From Rhodospirillaceae bacterium (GTDB lineage Bacteria > Pseudomonadota > Alphaproteobacteria > MPNO01 > UBA2964): a stretch of DNA of 64,000 bases. Shown in pieces: positions 24,831 to 32,247 of this stretch. The position numbers were made by a program, and so were the translations under genes. The stretch spans positions 1-64,000 of the forward strand of contig JABJKO010000002.1 of assembly GCA_018660305.1 (NCBI GenBank), given 5' to 3'. Within the stretch, counting starts at the first letter, position 1; each line of letters starts with the position of its first letter. The notes beneath the pieces are model-generated. The model had not been told where the DNA came from and made no database searches. It worked only from the letters and a program-made list of their open reading frames with translations.

Positions 24831-26138
24831 ATGTTGTGGTACGAAGCCGGCGGATTGTTGTTGGGATGTGTGGTCGCCGGTATGGCGATGGGCATTCCGG
24901 TAGCCTTCACTTTTATGATCACCAACATTATTGGCATTTTTCTGTTTTCCGGCGGTTGGCCGGTCCTGCCGCAGATTGCCGACAATGCCACTAACCTGAT
25001 CACCTCATTCACCCTGTCGCCGATCCCCATGTTCATTCTCATGGGATCCCTGTTTTTTCATACGGGGTTGGCACTCAGAGTATTCGACGCCCTCGATAAA
25101 TTGCTGGGCAAGATACCGGGACGGTTGTGTTTCCTGACGGTGATTGGCGGCTCTCTGTTCTCGACCCTGACCGGATCCACTATGGCCAATACGGCCATGC
25201 TGGGCTCGCTGCTGGTGCCGGAAATGACCCGGCGTGGCTACAACAAGAAAATGTCCATGGGCCCCATTCTGGGTACCGGTGGGCTGGCCATGATCATCCC
25301 GCCGTCGTCGCTGGGCGTGTTGTTGGCCAGTATCGCGCAGGTCGATGTGGGTCGATTGCTGATCGCCGGCCTGTTACCGGGTATCGTTCTGGCCACGCTT
25401 TATGCCGGTATGATCGCCTTCCAGCTGTGGCGCGATCCTTCCGCCGCGCCGAGTTATGAGGTCGAAGCCACGACGTGGAAGGAAAAAATCTACCAGGTCT
25501 GCGTCAACATCCTGCCCATGGGTCTGGTGGTCTTCATGGTCATCGGCTTTATCGTGCTGGGCTGGGCAACGCCGTCTGAATCCGCCTCCTTCGGTGTCGT
25601 CGGTGTGGTTATCCTCGCCGCAGCCCGCCGTGTGTTCACCTGGAAGGCTTTCACCACATCGCTGATGGGCACCATCAAGGTCGCCGGCATGGTGTTCTTC
25701 ATTCTGATGAATTCCACCGTGTTCAGTCAGCTCCTGTCCATGTCCGGCGCGAGCCGCGGGTTGGTCAACTGGGCGACCGGATTCGAAGTGCCGGCAATCG
25801 TTATTCTCGCCGCCATGTTCCTGGTGCTGATCATGCTCGGCATGTTCATGGACCAGGTTTCCATGATGCTCATCACGGTACCTATTTTCTATCCGCTGGC
25901 GGGATCCCTGGGCTACGATTTGATCTGGTTCTCGCTGATCGTCCTCATGTCGCTGGAGATGAGTGCCACCACACCGCCCTTTGGGCTCCTGTTATTTATC
26001 ATGCTGGGGATGGTGCCTGGGACTACCTTGATCGAGGTGGCCAAGGCCGCGATTCCGTTCCTGTTCTGCGATCTCATTCTCATCATAATTCTCGTCATCG
26101 CTCCGGGGGTGGCGTTATTTCTGCCAAGCCTGATGTGA
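24831..26138 (+). CDS. TRAP transporter large permease (DctM)
   Basis: A 435-residue DctM protein with 11-12 predicted membrane segments. Signature stretches are GSTMANTAMLGSLLVPEM and GPILGTGGLAMIIPPSSLGVLLASIAQVDVGRLL in the first half, and FMDQVSMMLITVPIFYPLAG in the second, the two inverted-repeat sodium and substrate regions. It completes a P-P-Q-M set. A terminator lies 45 bases after its stop. Confidence 0.94.
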   Translation: MLWYEAGGLLLGCVVAGMAMGIPVAFTFMITNIIGIFLFSGGWPVLPQIADNATNLITSFTLSPIPMFILMGSLFFHTGLALRVFDALDKLLGKIPGRLCFLTVIGGSLFSTLTGSTMANTAMLGSLLVPEMTRRGYNKKMSMGPILGTGGLAMIIPPSSLGVLLASIAQVDVGRLLIAGLLPGIVLATLYAGMIAFQLWRDPSAAPSYEVEATTWKEKIYQVCVNILPMGLVVFMVIGFIVLGWATPSESASFGVVGVVILAAARRVFTWKAFTTSLMGTIKVAGMVFFILMNSTVFSQLLSMSGASRGLVNWATGFEVPAIVILAAMFLVLIMLGMFMDQVSMMLITVPIFYPLAGSLGYDLIWFSLIVLMSLEMSATTPPFGLLLFIMLGMVPGTTLIEVAKAAIPFLFCDLILIIILVIAPGVALFLPSLM

Positions 26139-26182
26139 CGCAAAATCCGCTGAGGGGGCGGAGTCCGTCTGCATGACAGAGT

Positions 26183-26210
26183 AAAGGCCCGGCCATGTGC
26201 CGGGTCTTTT
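26183..26210 (+). terminator. Rho-independent terminator after dctM
   Basis: GGCCCGGC (26186-26193), loop CATGT and GCCGGGTC (26199-26206), with upstream AAA and downstream TTTT. The tract is nearly symmetric and may also serve the convergent minus-strand gene. Confidence 0.85.
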
Positions 26211-26245
26211 GCATGAAAAACCTACGTTTTGTTAGGCCTGCAGCC

Positions 26246-26821
26246 CTAAACCAGCCCGTCGTCGCCTTTGATATCGCCAGCGGCTAGTCCACCGACGCGG
26301 GCGTTGATCTGACCGCGATTGGCGTAGCAGCAGATGATGGCAATCTCGTCCGGCAACGGGGCGTCCGGCAACATGACGGTCATGGTGTCGTAATGGGACC
26401 GCACATAGAGCGCGTCCTTGTGAGCCAGTGGCACATCGATGATGCCGCCCACCGCCAGACGCTTGGAGGTCGAGGTGATCCAGGCCGCGCCGCCGCCCGC
26501 CGCCTCGCGCATTACATTACCGTATATGGTTGTGACCATGGCCGAGCCATGCTGTTGCTCACCATTGGTGCCCACCACCGAGGCCTTGCCATAACTTTCC
26601 ATCCCGTAGGGTTTCATGGCCTCTTTCGCCATCGCCGTGATCTTTTGTCCCAGCGCCTCGCTGGCCTTGGTCAGCGACGACAGATCCTCCTGATAGGGCT
26701 TGCCGGCAAATGGATTGTCGATCACCGCGATCACCGCGACCTTGCGCAGCGGCACGTCCGCATCCTGGCCGGCCTCGGTGTAAATTTCCTCAATGGCAGT
26801 AACGATCTTACGAGTTTTCAT
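26246..26821 (-). CDS. Amino acid synthesis family protein (AA_synth, PF06684-like)
   Basis: ATG 26821 gives 191 residues. The protein starts MKTRKIVTAIEEIYTEAGQ and contains VAVIAVIDNPFAGKPYQEDLSSL, YGKASVVGTNGEQQHGSAMVT and GGIIDVPLAHKDALYVRSHYDTMTV, which are the conserved blocks of the AA_synth family. The function is not established; the name came from an early association. It follows the enamidase-like gene by 31 bases on the same strand, so a catabolic role in the same pathway is more likely here than amino acid synthesis. Confidence 0.85.
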   Translation of the reverse strand: MKTRKIVTAIEEIYTEAGQDADVPLRKVAVIAVIDNPFAGKPYQEDLSSLTKASEALGQKITAMAKEAMKPYGMESYGKASVVGTNGEQQHGSAMVTTIYGNVMREAAGGGAAWITSTSKRLAVGGIIDVPLAHKDALYVRSHYDTMTVMLPDAPLPDEIAIICCYANRGQINARVGGLAAGDIKGDDGLV

Positions 26822-26852
26822 AGACCTGGTTCCCTCAATGACCCTCTCCGCT

Positions 26853-28049
26853 TCAATGCTTCGCGCCGGAGAAATCCTGCGGGATCTTATTTTGGACGAT
26901 GCGGATCTTGCGGGTGATGGGTGGGGTGTTGCGGCTGCGGCCCACATAGCGGGGAATGCCGTCGGTGAAGGCAGCGCCCACCGCGGCGAGATCACCGTGC
27001 TTGATGGCGTCGAGCGCGGTCTTCTGGCTACCCCCCAGGGGCGCGTCGATGAGCAGCACATCGGCATCCTTGCCGCACGCGATAAAGCCGGAATTCAGAC
27101 GGTAGATCTTGGCCACATTTCCGGTCGCCGCGGCGATCATCCATTCCGGCGGGTAATCGGACAGGGTCGCCATCTCGGTGACCGACTTGATCATCCCGAG
27201 AGGCATGACACCGGTGCCGGTGGGCGTGTCGGTGGCGATCAGGAAGCGGTCGAACTGGTCGTTTTCCACCGCCAGATTGAGACACATCAAGGCAGTACGG
27301 ATGTTCCCGGCCTGACAGATCTGGAGGGCGATCTCCGTCTCGTTGACGATCATGGGGAAATCCTTGTCGGGCATGGCGATGGGCCCGCCATTGATGTGGA
27401 ACGACACGTCGGGCCGCATATCCATGAGATGCTTGCCGATAATGGGTGACGAGCCGGGGATGGACGCGCCGCCGGTGTGGCAATTGACGATCATGCCGGC
27501 CTTCTGGGCCATGCGAACCAGCGGCGTGTATTCAAACGGCGTCTTGACGCCGCCGAAACCGGCCTTTGCGAACCACACGCCCTTCTTGGCGACCTCGTTG
27601 AAGTCCTTTTGCGTGAGGCCGGGCTCCAGGATGATGCAGCCGCCATAGACCTTGGCGCCGCCCGGCCGGAAATTCTCGAAACATTTAAGGGCCGCAACGG
27701 CGAGCGATTTGACGCCTTCGGGATCGCTGGGCCGGCCCGGTACGTGGACTTCGCTGGCCGACAGATTGCTGGTCACCCCGCCATGCAGGTAGCTTTCCAG
27801 GAACCCGACGGTCTGCTGGCGCGGCGTGTAATCGCCAAATGTGATATGGACCTGGGAATCGATCAGGCCGGGGCAGGCGGTGGTGCCACCGGCATCGACC
27901 ACCAGATCGCAGGATTTGAGTTCGCCTGCCGACAGGGTGCCGACTTTCTGGATCTTGCCCTTGTCCATGAGGACAGCATCGCCCTTGGCAAAGGGTTTGC
28001 GCCAATCGCCGGTGACGATGGTCTTGATATTGACGATGGCGGTCTTCAT
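26853..28049 (-). CDS. Enamidase-like amidohydrolase
   Basis: ATG 28049 gives 398 residues. The pattern ACPGLIDSQVHITFGDYTPRQ is that of enamidase-type amidohydrolases, which hydrolyse the cyclic enamide of 6-oxotetrahydronicotinate. The first His of the usual HxH metal pair is Gln66 here (Q-V-H68). Other metal-site candidates are visible: VNCHTGG, SFHINGGP and ATDTPTG. The enzyme probably opens a lactam, imide or other cyclic amide in the cytoplasm. It is followed by the AA_synth gene and is divergent from the hydratase/lyase-like pair. Confidence 0.82.
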   Translation of the reverse strand: MKTAIVNIKTIVTGDWRKPFAKGDAVLMDKGKIQKVGTLSAGELKSCDLVVDAGGTTACPGLIDSQVHITFGDYTPRQQTVGFLESYLHGGVTSNLSASEVHVPGRPSDPEGVKSLAVAALKCFENFRPGGAKVYGGCIILEPGLTQKDFNEVAKKGVWFAKAGFGGVKTPFEYTPLVRMAQKAGMIVNCHTGGASIPGSSPIIGKHLMDMRPDVSFHINGGPIAMPDKDFPMIVNETEIALQICQAGNIRTALMCLNLAVENDQFDRFLIATDTPTGTGVMPLGMIKSVTEMATLSDYPPEWMIAAATGNVAKIYRLNSGFIACGKDADVLLIDAPLGGSQKTALDAIKHGDLAAVGAAFTDGIPRYVGRSRNTPPITRKIRIVQNKIPQDFSGAKH

Positions 28050-28186
28050 CACGTGTCTCCCCATTTTGTGTGGCGTGATCTTCACGGGCGCGGACGGCGC
28101 GGTCAAGAGGGCGCCACCGGTTGTTGGCTTGTGAACATGCTGATAATTTCCTTTCATCGAAACCGACTATCAGGGAGGCAAATACC

Positions 28187-29116
28187 ATGGCTAAAAAAGG
28201 CTATAACGCGATCAAGATCGAAAAGGGGAAGGGTGCGCAGAAAGGGATCACCTGGCTGATGCTTAACCGGCCGGAAAAACGCAACGCCATGAGCCCCGAG
28301 CTTCATTTCGAAATGAGCGAGGCGCTGGATATTCTGGCTGAGGACGATGAGACCCACGTGCTTATCCTGACCGGGGTCGGCAAGGCGTTTTCCGCCGGAC
28401 AGGATCTCGCGCTTTATTTCCGTGCCAATCAGAACGACGCGAAAAACCGCAACCGCGCCCAGAAGGCGTCCCATGCCTGGCGTTGGGAGAAACTGGTCAA
28501 TTTCCCCAAGCCCACAATCGCCATGGTCAATGGGTTCTGCTTCGGCGGCGCCTTTACCCAGCTTTGCGCCTGCGATTTCGCCATCGCCGCCCATAACGCG
28601 ACCTTCGGCCTGTCGGAAGTCAATTGGGGCATCATTCCGGGCGGCATCGTGAGCTGGAACGTGGCCGATGTTCTGAGCTATCGCGATGCGCTCTACTATG
28701 CCGTCACCGGCGATCCGTTCGATGGCAAGACCGCCGAGAAGATCCGGCTGGTGAACTATTCGGTGCCGCCGGCCAAGCTCAAGGCGGAAACGGTGAAGCT
28801 CGCCAAGAAGCTGATGACCAAAAGCCCCAACGCCATGCGCTACACCAAGGAAGCAATTCGCGCGGTGCGCCGCATGAGCGTCAATGAGGCCGACGATTAC
28901 CTCACCGTCAAGAATCAGGCCTGCAAGGCGACCGACAAGATCCCTGGCCGTGACGAAGGTATGCGCCAGTTCCTCGACGAGAAGAGCTATCGCCCGGGTC
29001 TCGGTCAGCTCGATCTCAAGAAGGCGGCGCAACGGGGAAGAGCCGCGGCGGCCCGCTCCTCGACCCCGACCACCCGCGTCCGCGCCAAGAAAAAGGCGGC
29101 TGCGAAGAAGAAATAG
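28187..29116 (+). CDS. Hydroxycinnamoyl-CoA hydratase/lyase-like crotonase with basic tail, copy 1
   Basis: ATG 28187 with AGGGAGG upstream gives 309 residues. NRPEKRNAMSPELH, GKAFSAGQDLALYF, GFCFGGAFTQLCACDFAIAA and FGLSEVNWGIIPGG closely follow 4-hydroxycinnamoyl-CoA hydratase/lyase. The catalytic Glu in SEVNWG and a Tyr in DDYLTVK fit that enzyme, and GMRQFLDEKSYRPGL matches its C-terminal end. That enzyme converts feruloyl-CoA to vanillin and acetyl-CoA. About 28 residues of Lys/Ala/Arg-rich tail (ending RVRAKKKAAAKKK) extend beyond the usual ~276-residue enzyme. No feruloyl-CoA synthetase is nearby, so the true substrate may be another CoA ester. Confidence 0.87.
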   Translation: MAKKGYNAIKIEKGKGAQKGITWLMLNRPEKRNAMSPELHFEMSEALDILAEDDETHVLILTGVGKAFSAGQDLALYFRANQNDAKNRNRAQKASHAWRWEKLVNFPKPTIAMVNGFCFGGAFTQLCACDFAIAAHNATFGLSEVNWGIIPGGIVSWNVADVLSYRDALYYAVTGDPFDGKTAEKIRLVNYSVPPAKLKAETVKLAKKLMTKSPNAMRYTKEAIRAVRRMSVNEADDYLTVKNQACKATDKIPGRDEGMRQFLDEKSYRPGLGQLDLKKAAQRGRAAAARSSTPTTRVRAKKKAAAKKK

Positions 29117-29139
29117 CCTCCGAGCATGGTGCGTTATCG

Positions 29140-29168
29140 AAAAGCCCGGCCATTGCGCCGGGCTTTTT
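29140..29168 (+). terminator. Rho-independent terminator between the two hydratase/lyase copies
   Basis: GCCCGGC (29144-29150), loop CATTGC and GCCGGGC (29157-29163), followed by TTTTT and preceded by AAA. It separates the two paralogs, so the second must have its own promoter or depend on readthrough. Confidence 0.88.
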
Positions 29169-29227
29169 GTCCATGCCATCGCCTGATACCGTCATGACGG
29201 TCAAACAATCAATCAGGGAGATAGAGG

Positions 29228-30148
29228 ATGGCTGTGAAAAATCTCAATACTGTCAAGCTGGAGAAGAAGGGTGGCATCGGCTGGATCATTTTTAACCGGC
29301 CGGAAAAACGCAATGCCATGAGTCCCGAGCTGCATTTCGATATGAACGAGGCTCTCGACCGCATGGCCGATGATGACGACGTCAAAGTCGTTGTGATCAC
29401 CGGCGCCGGCAAGGCATTCTGCGCCGGTCAGGATTTGGCGTTGTTTTTCCGCGCCAACCAGGATGACGCCAAGGCGCGGGCCAAGGTGGGCAAGGCGTCA
29501 CATGCGTGGCGCTGGACTAAGCTGGTGAATTTTCCCAAACCGACCATCGCGATGGTCAATGGCTACTGCTTCGGCGGTGCTTTTACGCAACTTTGCGCCT
29601 GCGATTTCGCCATCGCGGCCAATGACGCCATCTTTGGTCTGTCCGAAGTCAATTGGGGCATCATTCCAGGGGGCATCGTGAGCTGGAACGTGGCCGATGT
29701 ATTGAGCTATCGCGACGCGCTCTACTATGCGGTCACCGGCGATCCGTTCGACGGCAAGGTCGCCGAAAAAATCCGGCTTGTGAATTATTCGGTCCCCAAG
29801 ACCAAGTTGCGGGCGGAAACCACCAAGCTGGCGAAAAAGCTGATGACCAAGAGCCCCAACGCTGTTCGTTACACAAAGGAAGCGATCCGTGCGGTGCGCC
29901 GCATGAGCGACACGGAAGCCCAGGATTATCTTGGGGTCAAAGGCATCGCCTGCAAGGCGACCGACAGGATACCGGGCCGTGACGAAGGCATGCGCCAGTT
30001 CCTCGACGAGAAGAGCTATCGCCCGGGTCTCGGCCAGCTCGATCTCAAGAAGGCCGCCCAACGGGGAAGAGCCGCGGCGGCCCGGTCATCGACCCCGACC
30101 ACCCGTGTCCGCGCCAAGAAAAAAGCGGCTGCGAAAAAGAAGAAGTAG
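29228..30148 (+). CDS. Hydroxycinnamoyl-CoA hydratase/lyase-like crotonase with basic tail, copy 2
   Basis: A 306-residue paralog of the preceding gene, with the same active-site blocks (GYCFGGAFTQLCACDFAIAA, FGLSEVNWGIIPGG, QDYLGVK, GMRQFLDEKSYRPGL) and the same basic tail ending AKKKAAAKKKK. GGGAGATAGAGG precedes ATG 29228. The N-terminal two thirds differ at many third codon positions. The last 165 bases shared with copy 1 (28946-29110 and 29975-30139) differ at only nine positions, which suggests gene conversion or strong constraint on the tail. The role is presumably the same reaction on a related acyl-CoA. Confidence 0.87.
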   Translation: MAVKNLNTVKLEKKGGIGWIIFNRPEKRNAMSPELHFDMNEALDRMADDDDVKVVVITGAGKAFCAGQDLALFFRANQDDAKARAKVGKASHAWRWTKLVNFPKPTIAMVNGYCFGGAFTQLCACDFAIAANDAIFGLSEVNWGIIPGGIVSWNVADVLSYRDALYYAVTGDPFDGKVAEKIRLVNYSVPKTKLRAETTKLAKKLMTKSPNAVRYTKEAIRAVRRMSDTEAQDYLGVKGIACKATDRIPGRDEGMRQFLDEKSYRPGLGQLDLKKAAQRGRAAAARSSTPTTRVRAKKKAAAKKKK

Positions 30149-30189
30149 ACCGCGTTGTTGCGAAGGTCATATGCGCGCTAGACAGCGCG

Positions 30190-30298
30190 TCACCCCCACC
30201 CTAACCCTCCCCCTTCAAGGGGGAGGGGATATTTAATTTGATCTCGCCTCTAAATTTATCCCTCCCTCCTAACAGGGGGAGGTGTAGGTGGGGGGTGC
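30190..30298. repeat. Dispersed G/C-rich double-hairpin intergenic repeat, copy 1
   Basis: A left arm starting CACCCCCACCCTAACC is matched by a right-end G-rich arm (AGGTGTAGGTGGGGGGTG), enclosing two local hairpins (CCCTCCCCC/GGGGGAGGG and CCTCCCTCC/GGGGGAGG). The same structure recurs at 62751. It lies between a plus-strand gene end and a minus-strand gene end, so it could act as a bidirectional transcription or mRNA-stability signal. Confidence 0.8.
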
Positions 30299-30329
30299 GC
30301 GCCGCCGGGCGCGCAGATGACGAAAACCC

Positions 30330-31364
30330 CTAACCCGCCAGTTCTTTACGCACAATGGCGGCGCCGTCGGCTAGCGCCTTGAGTTTGCCGAAGGCGACGC
30401 CGCGGGTGAGGTATTTCATGCCGCAATCGGGTGCGGCGATTACGCGCTCGGCGGGCAGGATCTTCAGCGCGGCGCGGATGCGGTCGGCGACCATGTCCGG
30501 CGTCTCGACCGTACTGTCGCCAAGATCGATCACACCGACGATCACGGTTTTGCCCGACAACGCCTCAAGAACCGCCGGGTCGAGCCCCGGCTGGGCGGCT
30601 TCGATGGATATCTGATCGGCGGCGCAGGCGGCCAGCTCGGGCAGGAAGGAATAACCGCTCGGCTTGTTTTTGACCGCATGGGCGTAGCCGAAACACATGT
30701 GCACCGCCGTTGTGCCCGACGCACCTTCAAGCGCCCGGTTGACCACCTTGACGGCATATCTTTTCGCCTGATCCGGCTTTGCCTGCATCCAGGGTTCGTC
30801 CAGCTGGACCACGTCGGCGCCGGCGGCAAACAAGTCATGGATTTCTTCATTCACGGCGACGGCATAGGCCATGGCACAGGCCTCTTCATCGCCGTAGAAC
30901 TCATCAGCGGCCGTATGGCTCATGGTGAAGGGGCCGGGCAGGGTTATCTTGATCCTGCCTGCTGTATTGGCACGGAGGAATTCGATATCGGCGACTTCGA
31001 TCGGCCGGGTGCGCTTGATCGCACCGGTAATGCGGGGAACGGCCGTGGGCTTGCCGGATCGTCCCATGACTTCCGCCGGATTGTCGATATCGACTCCCTC
31101 CAAGGCCGTGGCAAACCGGTTGGAATAGCTTTCGCGGCGGATCTCACCATCGGTGATGATGTCTATCCCGGCGCGCTCCATGTCGTGAATGGCGGCCAGG
31201 GTGGCGGCGTCCTGCGCTTCTTCCAAATTCTCCGGCGCGACACGCCATATGTCTCGCGCCCGCACCCGGGGCGGCACGATGGCCTTCAGCATGTCGCGGT
31301 CGACCAGCCAGTCGGGCTGGACGTAGCTGCCGACGACGGTGGTCGGCAGAATTCGGTCATTCAT
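30330..31364 (-). CDS. MetE C-terminal-like zinc methyltransferase, 344 aa
   Basis: ATG 31364 gives 344 residues: one catalytic (beta/alpha)8 barrel of the cobalamin-independent methionine synthase family, without the MetE N-terminal domain. TTVVGSYVQPDWL is the usual N-terminal motif. The zinc ligands are present: H-x-C in TAVHMCFGYAH, Glu in ISIEAAQPGLD and Cys in AAPDCGMKYL. Single-barrel relatives include archaeal methionine synthase, YxjG/YxjH-type proteins and epoxyalkane:coenzyme M transferase. It therefore transfers an alkyl group to a thiol, but donor and acceptor are unknown. It is divergent from the GST gene. Confidence 0.86.
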   Translation of the reverse strand: MNDRILPTTVVGSYVQPDWLVDRDMLKAIVPPRVRARDIWRVAPENLEEAQDAATLAAIHDMERAGIDIITDGEIRRESYSNRFATALEGVDIDNPAEVMGRSGKPTAVPRITGAIKRTRPIEVADIEFLRANTAGRIKITLPGPFTMSHTAADEFYGDEEACAMAYAVAVNEEIHDLFAAGADVVQLDEPWMQAKPDQAKRYAVKVVNRALEGASGTTAVHMCFGYAHAVKNKPSGYSFLPELAACAADQISIEAAQPGLDPAVLEALSGKTVIVGVIDLGDSTVETPDMVADRIRAALKILPAERVIAAPDCGMKYLTRGVAFGKLKALADGAAIVRKELAG

Positions 31365-31452
31365 GGAGAGCCTCGTTATTGTACAGAGGGGGGCTTTACC
31401 GGATAATCGCCCGCAAATCAAAGATGCGCAAAGGCGAAGCCGAGGAAAAAGG

Positions 31453-32247
31453 ATGATCGAGCTCTATCACAACGGAATGTCCACCTGTTCCCAGAAAGTA
31501 CGGATTACGCTGGCCGAGAAAGGTCAGGACTTTACCTCGCATCATTTCAATCTGCGGGCCGGCGACCAGCATCATCCGGATTATCTGGCCCTCAACCCTA
31601 ACGGGGTGGTGCCGACCATTATCCATGACGGCCGGGTGATCTATGAATCGGCGGTGATCGACGAATATCTCGATGAGGTCTTTCCCGACCCGCCGCTCCA
31701 TTCCGCCGACCCGTATGAGCGCGCCCGCATGCGCATCTGGGTCAAGCAGTTCGACGAGGGGCTGCACGCCGCGTCGGCGACCATCAGCGCCTGTATCGCC
31801 TTTCGCTATCAGTTCATGGAAGGCAAGACCGAGGAGGAGCTGAAAAAGACTCTCGACGGCTATGTGGATCCCGGGAAACGGGCGCGCATGACCGAGAACG
31901 TCATGGAGGGCGTCGAAAGTACTTTTTTCAAACCCGCCATCCGGCGTGTGGTCAAGATGCTGGACGACCTACAGGAATCTTTGTCCGAGGGGGACTGGGC
32001 ATCCGGTAACACTTATTCCCTCGCCGACGTGGCGCTGACGCCCTACGTGACCCGCGTCGCCCATCTGCAGCAGGACTGGTTATTCGAGACACGCCCAAAC
32101 GTCGCCGACTGGTTCGACCGCATCCGCGCCCGCCCCGCCTATCAGGTCGCGCTGGGTGACTGGTTCAACCCCGATTTCCTGTCGTTGATGGAAGCGCGCG
32201 GTGGTGAAAACCGCGATGGCGTGAAGGCAGTGCTCGACGCGGATTAA
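31453..32247 (+). CDS. Glutathione S-transferase family protein
   Basis: ATG 31453 follows GAGGAAAAAGG and gives 264 residues. The thioredoxin-like N-terminal domain has HNGMSTCSQKVRITLAEKG (Ser/Cys candidates at the active site), NPNGVVPTIIHDG with the cis-Pro, and the glutathione-binding ESAVIDEYL. A helical C-terminal domain follows, with SLADVALTPYVTRV. The overall style resembles the bacterial beta-etherase/LigF-like branch. It lies between two MetE-like thiol alkyltransferases and overlaps the stop of the second by four bases, hinting at shared thiol chemistry. Confidence 0.9.
   Translation: MIELYHNGMSTCSQKVRITLAEKGQDFTSHHFNLRAGDQHHPDYLALNPNGVVPTIIHDGRVIYESAVIDEYLDEVFPDPPLHSADPYERARMRIWVKQFDEGLHAASATISACIAFRYQFMEGKTEEELKKTLDGYVDPGKRARMTENVMEGVESTFFKPAIRRVVKMLDDLQESLSEGDWASGNTYSLADVALTPYVTRVAHLQQDWLFETRPNVADWFDRIRARPAYQVALGDWFNPDFLSLMEARGGENRDGVKAVLDAD

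Noticed and set aside
30190..30298. CRISPR-like appearance of repeated C- and G-runs
   Set aside because: There are two inverted hairpins, not regularly spaced direct repeats with spacers, and no cas genes are present.
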